Origin: Paludibacteraceae bacterium
Lineage (GTDB): Bacteria; Bacteroidota; Bacteroidia; Bacteroidales; Paludibacteraceae
Direction of reading: 5' to 3'
Assembly: GCA_024401435.1 (NCBI GenBank)
Contig: JAKSLB010000003.1
Coordinates: 1 to 64,000 of the forward strand
DNA length: 64,000 bases
The notes beneath the pieces are model-generated. The model was not told where the DNA came from and ran no database searches. It was given only the letters and a program-made list of their open reading frames with translations. The position numbers and the translations under genes are program-made. Shown here piece after piece: positions 21,402 to 30,262 of this stretch; position 1 is the first letter of the stretch, and the number at the start of each line of letters is the position of its first letter.

Positions 21402-22078
21402 TTATTTTTGTTCCTTTACAATAAATTTCTGTTCGTTGACAACATACACACCAGCCGACAAACCTTCAAAGCATGTTGCCGACTCCACATTGGCACGGAC
21501 AACTCTACCCAATGCATCGTATACTGTAACTATATCCGAGACAATCTCATCATCTTTTATCATCACGATGCCTGTTGTATTGTCATCGAAAGCAATACCC
21601 AAGGTATGCGGACGAGAAGAAGGATTAATTCCCGGACGAGGCATTTTCATAAAACATGTACGGAATTGACTTACAAAAACCGTATCAACTTCACACAAAA
21701 AGCCCTTCGAATAGATGTAAGACTGAGTATTATATGCTTTAGACATAAATGTATCACTTACATAAGTTCCCATATGATCTAAATAATTTATATCAATAGA
21801 ATGCGTTAACATATCATCGTATTCCCAACTCACATTTATCATGTCATTAATCAAACGTTGGTTTATCTCCCCAACCTTAACGACATATGGAGTATTTGCA
21901 GTTAATACATCATCTGTCACTTTTGAGAAATGTAAGGTTGATGTTTCTTCATCGAAATCATCATAAACATAAGCCGTCCCATTCAGTTTATCTGCGGGTA
22001 CAGCAACAGGAAATATAAAAGTAACCATATCACTTTCCGCGATACGATCATAACAAAGCGTATCTATATGAAAAAAAA
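21402..22078 (-). CDS. C-terminal part of the ubiquitin-domain surface protein (after frameshift)
   Basis: This frame carries the rest of the protein that begins at 22590. An ATG-initiated ORF starts at 22028, but homology begins upstream at the T8 tract ([14 protein letters not shown]). The segment from SENVIW in the upstream frame through LPFF, then [16 protein letters not shown] and TPYVVKV aligns in order with SENVIW, LPVYF, LYLPF, LYFSHISD and MPYIISF in the BspA-like protein at 35543-38926. The final ~50 residues ([14 protein letters not shown] ... GLSAGVYVV ... FIVKEQK) form a T9SS type A-like sorting domain. Deleting one base of the T8 run makes 21402-22590 a single 395-aa protein, an exact multiple of three. 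Alone, this piece has no signal peptide. Confidence 0.7.
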
Positions 22079-22590
22079 TCAGGAATCATAAAAAATGGAA
22101 GTGTATCATTTATGGTTAACTTAGCCGCCTTGTAATAATCATTTTGAATACTATACCAAATAACATTTTCTGATTTTACAAGCAACAAATCATTATTAAC
22201 AGTATCCTGAATAATCGCAAAAGAATTGTTGTTCAATTTAGTCTTACAATTAACAGAATCAATGGTTTCGGAGCCATCACAATCAATGACAAGAGCCTCA
22301 TAATCTTCGAACAAGACTAAATGCAAGGTTGACTCCTTTTGAATATTGTAATCCGACAAAGTACGATAATCTTCAATCAGGTTGCCCGCAAAAATCAAAC
22401 ATTGTTGTTCGTGCGGGATACCCTCTTTATCTTGAATTTTAGCTTTTACATCTTGAATCATATCCGACGGTTCAACATCGAGGGTTATTGTTTTACCCGC
22501 CAGAGTCTTCACAAAAATTTGCATGGCATACGAATTCACATTCAGTGCCATAAATAGCAGTAATGCTAACAATGATTTAACACTTCTCAT
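22048..22590 (-). CDS. Secreted protein with an N-terminal ubiquitin domain (frameshifted)
   Basis: A Sec signal peptide ([20 protein letters not shown], then YA) is followed directly by [15 protein letters not shown], the start of ubiquitin. By my count 59 of the first 71 residues are identical to eukaryotic ubiquitin. Lys 6, 11, 27, 29, 33 and 63 and the Ile44 patch region (LIFAG) are kept. Lys48 is Asn, and the LRLRGG tail is replaced by FEDYEA, so conventional conjugation through Gly76 is impossible. Cleavage after YA would expose ubiquitin Met1. The rest matches a surface-protein module shared with the BspA-like protein. The frame ends early (YRYALL) because of an extra base in a T8 tract at 22071-22078. 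Secreted ubiquitin lacking GG is known from Bacteroides fragilis; fusion to this module is the unusual part. Confidence 0.85.
   Translation of the reverse strand: MRSVKSLLALLLFMALNVNSYAMQIFVKTLAGKTITLDVEPSDMIQDVKAKIQDKEGIPHEQQCLIFAGNLIEDYRTLSDYNIQKESTLHLVLFEDYEALVIDCDGSETIDSVNCKTKLNNNSFAIIQDTVNNDLLLVKSENVIWYSIQNDYYKAAKLTINDTLPFFMIPDFFSYRYALL
22071..22078 (-). other. Homopolymer frameshift site (T8 on the coding strand)
   Basis: Eight T residues follow GA in the coding strand. Seven would read [13 protein letters not shown] and join the two halves of the ubiquitin-domain protein into one frame. Confidence 0.75.
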
Positions 22591-23143
22591 GACTTTTAAT
22601 GTTTAAGATTAACAAAATTTAAATTCTACAAAACGACAATCAAACTCGCAAACCACGTTTACGGGATAACCTTATCTTTATGCGAACGATTAAATTGTCT
22701 TTTTATGTTCGAAAGTTTAATTCTATGTTAATGCAAAAAAATAAAAATATTAATAATAAAACAAACAAAAAATCAGCAAAAAAAAACAAAAGTCAATTAA
22801 TAAACAGAATTACCCTTTAATTTTACTGTCCGTTAAGCGTGAAATAAATTTATAACACACTGAAAAAATAGCAAGTACGGATATGAAAACTTGAGCCCCC
22901 TTGCACAAAACACGACAGCCATCATATCTTCAGGATCCTCTGAATACTTACCCTCCACTTTCAATTTTTGGGGAAATTATTGGTGTCCGCTAAACGTAAA
23001 AACGAAATCATAATTCATTAAAAAAAAACATTTCTCATAGCAGTCTATGTTTTTGTTTGTACAGAACTGATTAAATCACCGGAAAGAATCAGATGTTTTA
23101 CAACTTTCTAACTCATGGGGTTCTCTATAAATTCCCCATATAG
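22591..23143. repeat. Intergenic region with two copies of interspersed repeat R1
   Basis: 22826-22895 (CTGTCCGTTAAGCGTG ... AAATTTATAACAC ... GTACGGATAT ... ACTTGAG) is clearly homologous to 31652-31725. 22979-23001 (ATTGGTGTCCGCTAAACG) is a second, shorter copy. 23116-23137 (GGGGTTCTCTATAAATTCCCC) resembles the ends of the element at 25540-25738. The remainder is very AT-rich and holds no gene. Confidence 0.55.
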
Positions 23144-23172
23144 AAAAAAACGTCATTCAAAATTGAATGACG
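23144..23172 (-). terminator. Rho-independent terminator of rny
   Basis: The perfect 10-bp stem CGTCATTCAA/TTGAATGACG is followed by a T7 tract on the minus strand, starting 23 bases after the rny stop codon. Confidence 0.85.
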
Positions 23173-23195
23173 TTTTTATCATATATCTCGAATGA

Positions 23196-24725
23196 TTATT
23201 TTGCGAAACTAACAGCTCTTGTTTCACGAATAACCGTAATCTTAACCTGACCTGGATAAGTCATTTCATCCTGAATTTTCTTAGCGATATCGTAAGACAA
23301 TGTTTCAATCTCCTTATCGTCAATCTTATCAGCTCCAACGATTACACGAAGTTCACGACCTGCCTGAATTGCATAAGTCTTCACAACACCAGGATATGAA
23401 AGTGCCAATTTTTCCAAATCATTCAAACGTTTGATGTAAGCCTCAACAATTTCACGACGAGCACCAGGACGAGCACCCGAGATTGCATCACAAGCTTGTA
23501 CAATAGGAGATAACAAGCTATCCATTTCAATTTCGTCGTGGTGAGCACCAATAGCATTACAGATTTCTGGTTTTTCTTTGTATTTCTCAGCCAACTTCAT
23601 ACCTAAAATTGCGTGTGGCAATTCTGGTTCATCATCAGGCACCTTACCAATATCGTGAAGTAGACCAGCACGTTTAGCTTTCTTAGCATTCAAGCCAAGT
23701 TCAGTAGCCATGATTGCACAAAGATTTGCAGTTTCACGAGCATGTTGCAACAAGTTTTGTCCGTAAGAAGAACGGTATTTCATTTTACCAATCAAACGAA
23801 TCAAATCTGGGTGTAAACCATGAATACCCAAATCGATTGTAGTACGTTTACCAGTTTCAACGATTTCATCCTCCACCTGTTTTTTCACCTTAGCAACGAC
23901 CTCTTCAATACGAGCTGGGTGGATACGACCATCCGTAACCAATTGGTGAAGAGCCAAGCGAGCCACCTCACGACGGACTGGGTCAAAAGCAGAAAGAACG
24001 ATAGCTTCCGGAGTATCATCCACAATAATCTCAACACCCGTTGCAGCTTCAAGTGCACGGATATTACGACCTTCACGACCGATGATACGACCTTTCACCT
24101 CATCAGAATCGATGTTAAATACAGTTACCGAGTTTTCAATGGCAGCCTCAGTAGCCACACGTTGGATTGTTTGAACAACAATACGTTTAGCCTCTTTGTT
24201 AGCCGACATTTTAGCCTCTTCCATAATCTCATTTACATAAGACATGGCATCTGTTTTAGCCTCTTCTTTTAATGATTCAATCAAACTAGCTTTAGCTTCC
24301 TGAGCAGACAAACCAGAGATGGTTTCCAAACGCTCATTAGCCATACGGTTTAATTTTTCCAACTCTTGTTTACGAGAGTTTACCACATCCATTTGATTGT
24401 TCAAGTTTTCCTTCATAGTTTCATTCTCAGCGCGACCTCTTTGCACTTCTGATTGAATTTGATTCAATTGCATCTCACGCTGTTTCAGTTTAGATTCAAA
24501 CTGTTGCATTTTAGCATTTCGTTGATTACACTGAGCTTCATACTCATTTTTCAACGTCAAATATTTTTCCTTCACCTCCAACATTTTGTTATCACGGAGG
24601 ACTTTTGCTTCAGCTTCAGCTTCCTTCAAAATATTGCTTGTACGAGACTTCAGCAACGTATTCATCACAAGCCATGTCACCAGTCCGCCAACCAAGAAAG
24701 CTGCTATAATATAAACAATTACCAT
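23196..24725 (-). CDS. rny: Ribonuclease Y
   Basis: This 509-aa endoribonuclease initiates mRNA decay at the membrane. The ATG at 24725 is chosen over an in-frame TTG at 24737 because it opens directly into the N-terminal membrane segment ([19 protein letters not shown]). A long coiled coil rich in Lys and Glu follows to about 190, then a KH RNA-binding domain ([17 protein letters not shown]) and an HD phosphohydrolase domain with the metal-binding motif HDIGKVPDD and HHDEIEMD. Length and order match RNase Y throughout. It lies after zapA in the same direction, behind a hairpin-T tract that could partly attenuate read-through. Confidence 0.95.
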   Translation of the reverse strand: MVIVYIIAAFLVGGLVTWLVMNTLLKSRTSNILKEAEAEAKVLRDNKMLEVKEKYLTLKNEYEAQCNQRNAKMQQFESKLKQREMQLNQIQSEVQRGRAENETMKENLNNQMDVVNSRKQELEKLNRMANERLETISGLSAQEAKASLIESLKEEAKTDAMSYVNEIMEEAKMSANKEAKRIVVQTIQRVATEAAIENSVTVFNIDSDEVKGRIIGREGRNIRALEAATGVEIIVDDTPEAIVLSAFDPVRREVARLALHQLVTDGRIHPARIEEVVAKVKKQVEDEIVETGKRTTIDLGIHGLHPDLIRLIGKMKYRSSYGQNLLQHARETANLCAIMATELGLNAKKAKRAGLLHDIGKVPDDEPELPHAILGMKLAEKYKEKPEICNAIGAHHDEIEMDSLLSPIVQACDAISGARPGARREIVEAYIKRLNDLEKLALSYPGVVKTYAIQAGRELRVIVGADKIDDKEIETLSYDIAKKIQDEMTYPGQVKITVIRETRAVSFAK

Positions 24726-24750
24726 AAATAAAAACAATTAAAATATATAT

Positions 24751-24792
24751 AAAAAACGCACTTCCCTTCGAGCCATACGAAGAAGAAATGCG
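24751..24792 (-). terminator. Terminator or attenuator between zapA and rny
   Basis: CGCATTTCTTCTTCG pairs imperfectly with CGAAGGGAAGTGCG and is followed by T6 on the minus strand. It ends only about 26 bases before the rny ATG, so rny depends either on read-through or on a promoter overlapping the hairpin. Confidence 0.65.
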
Positions 24793-24819
24793 GGAATTAC
24801 TAATTAAATTTTCGACTTA

Positions 24820-25128
24820 TTAATCCAAATGCTGGTCAATATCTTTTTCCAACTCTTCCAGCTTTCGTTTTAATTCATCATTAGCCGCCGTCATTTTTTT
24901 CAAGCGTACTCCAAAATCTAACGCGACTAATTTCAAATATGTTTCAATTCCAAAGTTATTATCAGTTGACGAATAACGTTTTGTATAATTATTATACGTT
25001 GACTCTATCAACTTTACTGCCTCACGGAAATACTGCTCATCACTTCTTCTTACCGGTAATTTCAACTCGCGTCCAAGTATCTTAACCGTAATAGTAAAAT
25101 GATCCTCCTGATTCGGCATATTACTCAT
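24820..25128 (-). CDS. zapA: Cell division protein ZapA
   Basis: This 102-aa protein has the ZapA pattern: an N-terminal globular part (FTITVKILGRELKLPV) and a C-terminal coiled coil (ANDELKRKLEELEKDI). ZapA crosslinks FtsZ filaments at the Z-ring. Its ATG lies inside the last codons of the upstream coiled-coil gene (8-base overlap), indicating translational coupling. Confidence 0.9.
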   Translation of the reverse strand: MSNMPNQEDHFTITVKILGRELKLPVRRSDEQYFREAVKLIESTYNNYTKRYSSTDNNFGIETYLKLVALDFGVRLKKMTAANDELKRKLEELEKDIDQHLD

Positions 25129-25420
25129 TTAAAAGTGAAATACATTTTTCTACTTCCCGCTCCAATTTCAACATTCGATTGCGCATCTGTTTCGCTTCAT
25201 CCTCAGAAACTTGCGTTGCTTTCACAATCATCAAGCTGTTCAACTTCGTGCGACAATCTTCCAATTCTCTTTGCGTATTCAACAACTGCTCTTCCAAAAG
25301 AGTAACCTTTTGGGTCAACTGAACGTTTCGTGCTTTTAGGTTATCATTGACAACCAACAAGTGATGCACTTTCGTTTCAACTCTTTTTTCTACGTTGTCT
25401 ACGCTCTCTAAAGTAGCCAT
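25121..25420 (-). CDS. Small coiled-coil protein, probable ZapB-like division factor
   Basis: This 99-aa protein is predicted to be almost entirely coiled coil (heptads from NVEKRVETKVHHLLVV to LEREVEKCISLL). No catalytic motif is present. Its position directly upstream of and overlapping zapA is conserved in Bacteroidales as I know them, and with its size and coiled coil this suggests a ZapB-type partner in Z-ring assembly. That function is inferred from context and not from sequence identity. Confidence 0.75.
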   Translation of the reverse strand: MATLESVDNVEKRVETKVHHLLVVNDNLKARNVQLTQKVTLLEEQLLNTQRELEDCRTKLNSLMIVKATQVSEDEAKQMRNRMLKLEREVEKCISLLNE

Positions 25421-25437
25421 TCTACCAAAAATCTACG

Positions 25438-25445
25438 CAAAAATA
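25438..25445 (-). promoter_or_regulatory. Bacteroidales promoter of the coiled-coil/zapA/rny operon
   Basis: TATTTTTG (-7) lies 17 bases upstream of the ATG at 25420. The sequence 19 bases further upstream is TTTC, one mismatch from the TTTG -33 box. Confidence 0.5.
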
Positions 25446-25539
25446 ACATTCTACATTGAATTATGAAAATATTTTGCTGAAATAAAATGGAATTAAATAG
25501 AATTAAATGAAATTAACGCATGAAAAAGCTTCTCTTTTT

Positions 25540-25738
25540 AGGGGATTTCTATAAATTGCTTTGTGGTGATTTTGAAGATTTTGTCAGACAGACTGCAGAT
25601 TTGAAAGAAGGAGCAGTGCGGGCACTGTGACTGAGTGAAAATTAGCAAGATGGCGACAAAAATTCAAAAGCACACAAAAGAAGGAAGAATAATCCTTATT
25701 TGAAAATTTAAGAAATCGGGGAATTTATAGAAGTCCCC
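25540..25738. mobile_element. MITE-like element with ~17-bp terminal inverted repeats
   Basis: GGGGATTTCTATAAATT at the left end (25540-25556) is matched in inverted orientation by AATTTATAGAAGTCCCC at the right end (25722-25738), with one mismatch over 17 bases. The ~165 bases between them hold no open frame. A related end-like palindrome occurs at 23116-23137. A short non-autonomous element is the simplest reading, and no target duplication was confirmed. Confidence 0.45.
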
Positions 25739-25762
25739 TTTAAAGTTTTCAATCTTTTTTTC

Positions 25763-25770
25763 TAATTTTG
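25763..25770 (+). promoter_or_regulatory. Bacteroidales -7 element for the ABC exporter operon
   Basis: TAATTTTG fits TAnnTTTG. It overlaps the farthest upstream possible start (TTG at 25768), so translation must begin further in, which favours the TTG at 25792. Confidence 0.5.
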
Positions 25771-25791
25771 GATTGCGAAAAGATTTTTACA

Positions 25792-27531
25792 TTGAATTTG
25801 ACATCTGAAATAGTTCAATTTTTAAAACCGCACTACAAATGGGCAATTCTTTCTCCCCTTTTAGTGGGATTGGAAGTGTGTGCCGAATTGTCTCAGCCTT
25901 ATTTCATGTCTCGAATTGTTAACGAAGGAATTCTATCCAATCAGTCAGACATTATACTTCCTATCGCCATTCAGATGCTCATCATCACCTTCGTGGGTAT
26001 GTTGGGCGGCGTTCTCTCCATCTTTGCCGCGGGGCACGTCTCCTACAGTTTCGGAGCGGATATGCGACAAGCTCTCTTCGACAGAATAGCTCACTTTTCT
26101 TTCCGCAATATCGACAAACTACAAACAGGTTCACTGATCACTCGTATCACCAGTGATGTTTATAAAGTACAGAGTGTCATTCAATCTTCCATGAGATTGC
26201 TATTCCGCTCTCCTTTCTTATTTGTTGGTTCCGTTGTGATGGTCCTTTCAATTAGCAAAACTCTATCTACCGTTTTGCTAATCATTTTACCCATATTGTT
26301 GTTTTGTGTCTACTTGGTTGTCAAGCAAGCTTATCCTGTCTTCATGAGAATTCAGGAAAAGACCGACCGCCTCAACACTGTTATTCAAGAATCATTAGCT
26401 GGCGTTCGCGTGGTAAAGGCTTATACTCAGGAGGAAAAGGAACAGCAACGTTTCAAAGAAGCAAACGATGATCTGATTGAAAATAATCTTAAAGTCAGTA
26501 AACTGATTGTTCTATTGGGTCCCATAATGTCTCTTATCCTCAATATTGGTATCGCTTTTGTTGTTTTTGTAGGTGCAAAATTGATGAACGCCGGGGAGAA
26601 TATCAACGTGGGTGAAATCATGGCTATCACCAACTACCTCACACAAATCTTAATGTCCCTGATGATGGCTCAACGCATCATCATGTCCATCACAGAAGCA
26701 AAAGCTTCCATGGTACGTATCAACGAGGTATTCAACACGGAATGTAACGAAGAGAATTGCGACAAATCAACAGATGACAAATCTATGGAATGTGACACTT
26801 CCCTTCGTTTCGACAATGTTTACTTCCGATATAATCAATCAACAGAAGATGTCAACGACAACTATGTATTAAAAGGCATCAATTTTTCCGTCAAACAAGG
26901 AGAAACCATCGGAATCGTAGGAGGAACAGGCTCTGGCAAAAGCACGTTGGCTCAACTAATCATGCGTTGTTACCATGCCGACAAAGGGACAATCTATTTA
27001 AATGGGAAAGACATCCACGATTACTCATCGGAACAACTGCATCATCTAGTTGGATTGGCTATGCAAAACATCCAACTATTCTCGGGAACTATCGCCGAGA
27101 ATCTTCGCTGGGGTAAATCCGACGCCACAGATGAAGAACTGGTAGATGCTTGCAAAAAAGCTCAAATCCACGATTTCATCGAGAGTTTAGAAAACGGATA
27201 CAATCATATGATCAAGCAAGGAGGCGTTAATCTATCTGGCGGACAGAAGCAACGTCTTTCCTTAGCTCGAACACTCATTGGGCAACCTTCAATATTAGTT
27301 TTAGACGATTGCCTCAACGCTGTCGATCTTAAGACTGAAGCTGCATTGAATCTTGCACTTCGGAAGATAAACTGCACAAAAATCATCGTATCACAACGCA
27401 TTAGCACCATAAAAGATGCCGACAGAATTCTTCTTTTAGAAAAGGGTGTCATCATCGGAGAAGGAAAGCATGAGGAACTAATGGCAAGCAATGCTGTTTA
27501 TCAAGAAATTTGTCATTCACAATTGGAATAG
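25792..27531 (+). CDS. ABC exporter half-transporter with degenerate ATPase site
   Basis: This is a type IV (multidrug/lipid-type) half exporter: six membrane helices to about residue 310, then an ATPase domain with Walker A GGTGSGKST, signature LSGGQKQR and Walker B ILVLDD. The residue after the Walker B Asp is Asp and not the catalytic Glu, as in the degenerate partner of heterodimeric exporters such as TM287/288. No ATG precedes the conserved region. The start is placed at TTG 25792, downstream of the -7 element; TTG 25768 and TTG 25798 are alternatives. It lies 3 bases before its partner gene. The substrate cannot be told from sequence. Confidence 0.85.
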   Translation: MNLTSEIVQFLKPHYKWAILSPLLVGLEVCAELSQPYFMSRIVNEGILSNQSDIILPIAIQMLIITFVGMLGGVLSIFAAGHVSYSFGADMRQALFDRIAHFSFRNIDKLQTGSLITRITSDVYKVQSVIQSSMRLLFRSPFLFVGSVVMVLSISKTLSTVLLIILPILLFCVYLVVKQAYPVFMRIQEKTDRLNTVIQESLAGVRVVKAYTQEEKEQQRFKEANDDLIENNLKVSKLIVLLGPIMSLILNIGIAFVVFVGAKLMNAGENINVGEIMAITNYLTQILMSLMMAQRIIMSITEAKASMVRINEVFNTECNEENCDKSTDDKSMECDTSLRFDNVYFRYNQSTEDVNDNYVLKGINFSVKQGETIGIVGGTGSGKSTLAQLIMRCYHADKGTIYLNGKDIHDYSSEQLHHLVGLAMQNIQLFSGTIAENLRWGKSDATDEELVDACKKAQIHDFIESLENGYNHMIKQGGVNLSGGQKQRLSLARTLIGQPSILVLDDCLNAVDLKTEAALNLALRKINCTKIIVSQRISTIKDADRILLLEKGVIIGEGKHEELMASNAVYQEICHSQLE

Positions 27532-27534
27532 ATT

Positions 27535-29358
27535 ATGGGAAAAGGATTAACAGCAAACGGATGGCAAAAAAGAATGGAGGCGATGGGTAGTGCGGAAGAC
27601 AAAGCCCAAGACGTGAAAGGCACGACACGTCGTCTGCTCTCCTATTGGAAGGAACACAAAATCTTATTGTGTGCCATTGTCATTCTTTCCCTTATTGGTG
27701 TTGCTTGTTCCCTTATCGGTCCATACATATTAGGATTGGCTATTGATCAATGCATTACTGATGAAGTATCCGCTGGGAATGGTATCAATTTCGACAAACT
27801 ACTTCAAATGTTACTATTATTCTTTGGCGTGCATCTTTTTTCCGCATTTTGCACATGGTTCCAAGAATACGGAATGATGTACACCACTCAAAAGATTGTC
27901 AAGAAAATGAGAGAAGAGTTAACACTCAAACTGCAATCTCTCAGTTTGCGATACTATGACAACAATCTAAGAGGTAACTTGATGAGTTACTTCACCAATG
28001 ACATAGAACTCATCAAAGAGGCGATGGGCAACTCACTCATTCAACTCATCACCAGTGTCTTATCACTAATAGGCACCATTATTATTATGGCAAGACTTAG
28101 TGTTCAACTCATGGCGGTCACTTGTCTGACAGTTCCATTGACGATGTTGCTTAGTAAGTTTATCATGCAACGTACCCGTAAATATTTCTCACGTCAACAA
28201 ATCGCCTTGGGTAATCTAAACGGTATGGTGGAAGAGTCCATTTCAGGCATGAAAGTGATTCAAACATTCGGACAAGAAAACGAGCAATCGGAGAAATTCA
28301 AGGTGTTAAACAAAGAGGTGAAAGAGACTGGTGTACGAGCTCAAATCTACAGCGGCATACTAATGCCATTGATGAGAGTCTTAGACAACTGCAGTTACAT
28401 TTTCGTCACACTGGTCGGTGCCTTTCTTGCAGTGAAAGGTTCTATCACAATAGGTATCATACAATCATTTCTACTCTACACGAAAAACTTCCAACGTCCT
28501 ATCAATACGATTGCCACGCAACTCAATTCCATCCAATCCGCCATTGCAGGTGCAGAAAGGATCTTTGTATTATTAGACGAGCAACCAGAAGTGACAGACA
28601 AGGCATCTGCCAAAGAGCTAACAGATGTGAAAGGTGAAATCGTATTTGATGACATCCATTTTGGATACCTACCCGATCATCCTGTACTAAAAGGGATCAC
28701 CTTCACAGCCCAGCCCAACGAGATGGTCGCCATTGTTGGTACAACCGGAGCCGGGAAGACCACCATCATCAATCTACTGACACGATTTTATGATATGCAA
28801 AAAGGATCCATACACATTGATGGAATAGACATACGAGACGTCACTCAAAAAAGTCTACGTCAAAACATCGGCATTGTGTTACAAGACCCTTATTTGTTTT
28901 CCGAAAGCATACTCTACAATATCGGATATGGCAAAGACGGATTCACAGAAGAGGAGGTTTACAAAGCAGCAGAAGCAGCCAACTGTGACAGTTTCATCTC
29001 ACAATTACCTCTTCAATACAATCAACCTATCTTAGAGCAAGGAGGAGGAATCAGTCACGGACAGAAACAACTTCTAACCATTGCCAGAGCGATTCTCTCC
29101 AATGCTCCCATCTTAGTATTAGACGAGGCTACTAGCAACATTGACACAAGAACTGAAATTCTGATACAGCAAGCCATACAACGATTATCCACAGGAAAAA
29201 CCTGTATCGTGATTGCGCATCGTCTTAGCACGATTAAAAATGCAGACAAAATTGTAGTGATTGATGACGGAAGAATTGTTGAAAGCGGAAAGCATCAAGA
29301 ACTACTAGACAAAGGTGGTGCATATTATCAGATTTATCATAGTCAATTTTCATCTTAA
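27535..29358 (+). CDS. ABC exporter half-transporter, catalytic partner
   Basis: This 607-aa half exporter has six membrane helices (residues ~40-330) and an ATPase domain with Walker A GTTGAGKTT, a non-canonical signature ISHGQKQL and an intact Walker B ILVLDEATSNID. The altered signature here together with the altered Walker B of the upstream protein makes one degenerate and one active composite ATP site. This is the arrangement of heterodimeric exporters of the TM287/288, LmrCD and BmrCD type. The two genes are 3 bases apart and surely work as one complex in the inner membrane. Confidence 0.9.
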   Translation: MGKGLTANGWQKRMEAMGSAEDKAQDVKGTTRRLLSYWKEHKILLCAIVILSLIGVACSLIGPYILGLAIDQCITDEVSAGNGINFDKLLQMLLLFFGVHLFSAFCTWFQEYGMMYTTQKIVKKMREELTLKLQSLSLRYYDNNLRGNLMSYFTNDIELIKEAMGNSLIQLITSVLSLIGTIIIMARLSVQLMAVTCLTVPLTMLLSKFIMQRTRKYFSRQQIALGNLNGMVEESISGMKVIQTFGQENEQSEKFKVLNKEVKETGVRAQIYSGILMPLMRVLDNCSYIFVTLVGAFLAVKGSITIGIIQSFLLYTKNFQRPINTIATQLNSIQSAIAGAERIFVLLDEQPEVTDKASAKELTDVKGEIVFDDIHFGYLPDHPVLKGITFTAQPNEMVAIVGTTGAGKTTIINLLTRFYDMQKGSIHIDGIDIRDVTQKSLRQNIGIVLQDPYLFSESILYNIGYGKDGFTEEEVYKAAEAANCDSFISQLPLQYNQPILEQGGGISHGQKQLLTIARAILSNAPILVLDEATSNIDTRTEILIQQAIQRLSTGKTCIVIAHRLSTIKNADKIVVIDDGRIVESGKHQELLDKGGAYYQIYHSQFSS

Positions 29359-29392
29359 AAGGAGATAAACGAACTAAATTAGAGCAATAAAA

Positions 29393-30262
29393 ATGAGCGA
29401 AATTTTTGATTGGAAGAAAGACACGAAGCGATGTCTTGTCATCATATTAGCTGCTTTCATTATGGCAGCCAACATAAAAACATTTGTTCACACAGGTGGT
29501 TTATACCCTGCAGGTGCGATGGGACTCACCCTACTCATTCTACATATTGGCGAAACATTTTTCAGCATTACACTTCCCTACACGATCATCAATCTGATTA
29601 TCAATGCAATTCCTGTATATATTGGATTTCGGTTTATTGGAAAGAAGTTTACCATATACTCCTGTGTGATGATTCTACTGACGGGCCTTTTCACCGATAT
29701 TCTACCCGCCTATACCATCACAGAAGATACTCTTCTCACCAGTATTTTCGGAGGTATTGTCTGCGGAATAGCCATCAGTCTCTGTTTAATGGTAGAAGCC
29801 ACATCTGGTGGGACAGACTTCATTGCCATCTACATGTCTGAGAAAAAGCACAAAGACTCTTGGAACTTATCATTGGGTATAAACATAGTCATCTTAATCA
29901 GTGCTGGGTTCCTGTTTGGATGGGATAAGGCTCTTTACTCCATTATTTTCCAATTTGTCACCACGCAAGTACTGCACCTCTTACACAAAAGATATCAGAA
30001 AGAGACGCTTTTCATTGTAACCACACATCCCAACGAAGTGTGCAAAATCATTGATGACAACACGAAACACAGTGCAACCATCGTCAAAAGCGAAGGCGCA
30101 GCCAGACATGGAGAGAATTTCATTGTCTACTCTGTTGTTTCCAAAGAAGAATACGTTCGCGTGGTGCACAAAATAAAAAAATTCGAGCCAGAAGCATTTA
30201 TCAATGCCATTAATACAGATAGTCTAACAGGCAATTTCTACCAACGTCCTTACGAAGATTAA
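29393..30262 (+). CDS. YitT family membrane protein (DUF2179 domain)
   Basis: This 289-aa protein has five or six membrane segments in residues 15-195 (LVIILAAFIMAANIKTF, GLTLLILHIGETFF, MVEATSGGTDFIAIY) and a C-terminal soluble DUF2179 domain (ETLFIVTTHPNEVCKII ... GENFIVYSVV). This is the YitT arrangement; the biochemical role of the family is not established. It lies 34 bases after the ABC exporter, and its stop overlaps the next start by one base, so it is probably in the same transcript. Confidence 0.9.
   Translation: MSEIFDWKKDTKRCLVIILAAFIMAANIKTFVHTGGLYPAGAMGLTLLILHIGETFFSITLPYTIINLIINAIPVYIGFRFIGKKFTIYSCVMILLTGLFTDILPAYTITEDTLLTSIFGGIVCGIAISLCLMVEATSGGTDFIAIYMSEKKHKDSWNLSLGINIVILISAGFLFGWDKALYSIIFQFVTTQVLHLLHKRYQKETLFIVTTHPNEVCKIIDDNTKHSATIVKSEGAARHGENFIVYSVVSKEEYVRVVHKIKKFEPEAFINAINTDSLTGNFYQRPYED

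Noticed and set aside
22048..22590. A bacterial ubiquitin conjugation operon (E1/E2/deubiquitinase)
   Set aside because: No E1-, E2- or JAB-like gene lies nearby and the Gly-Gly tail is absent.
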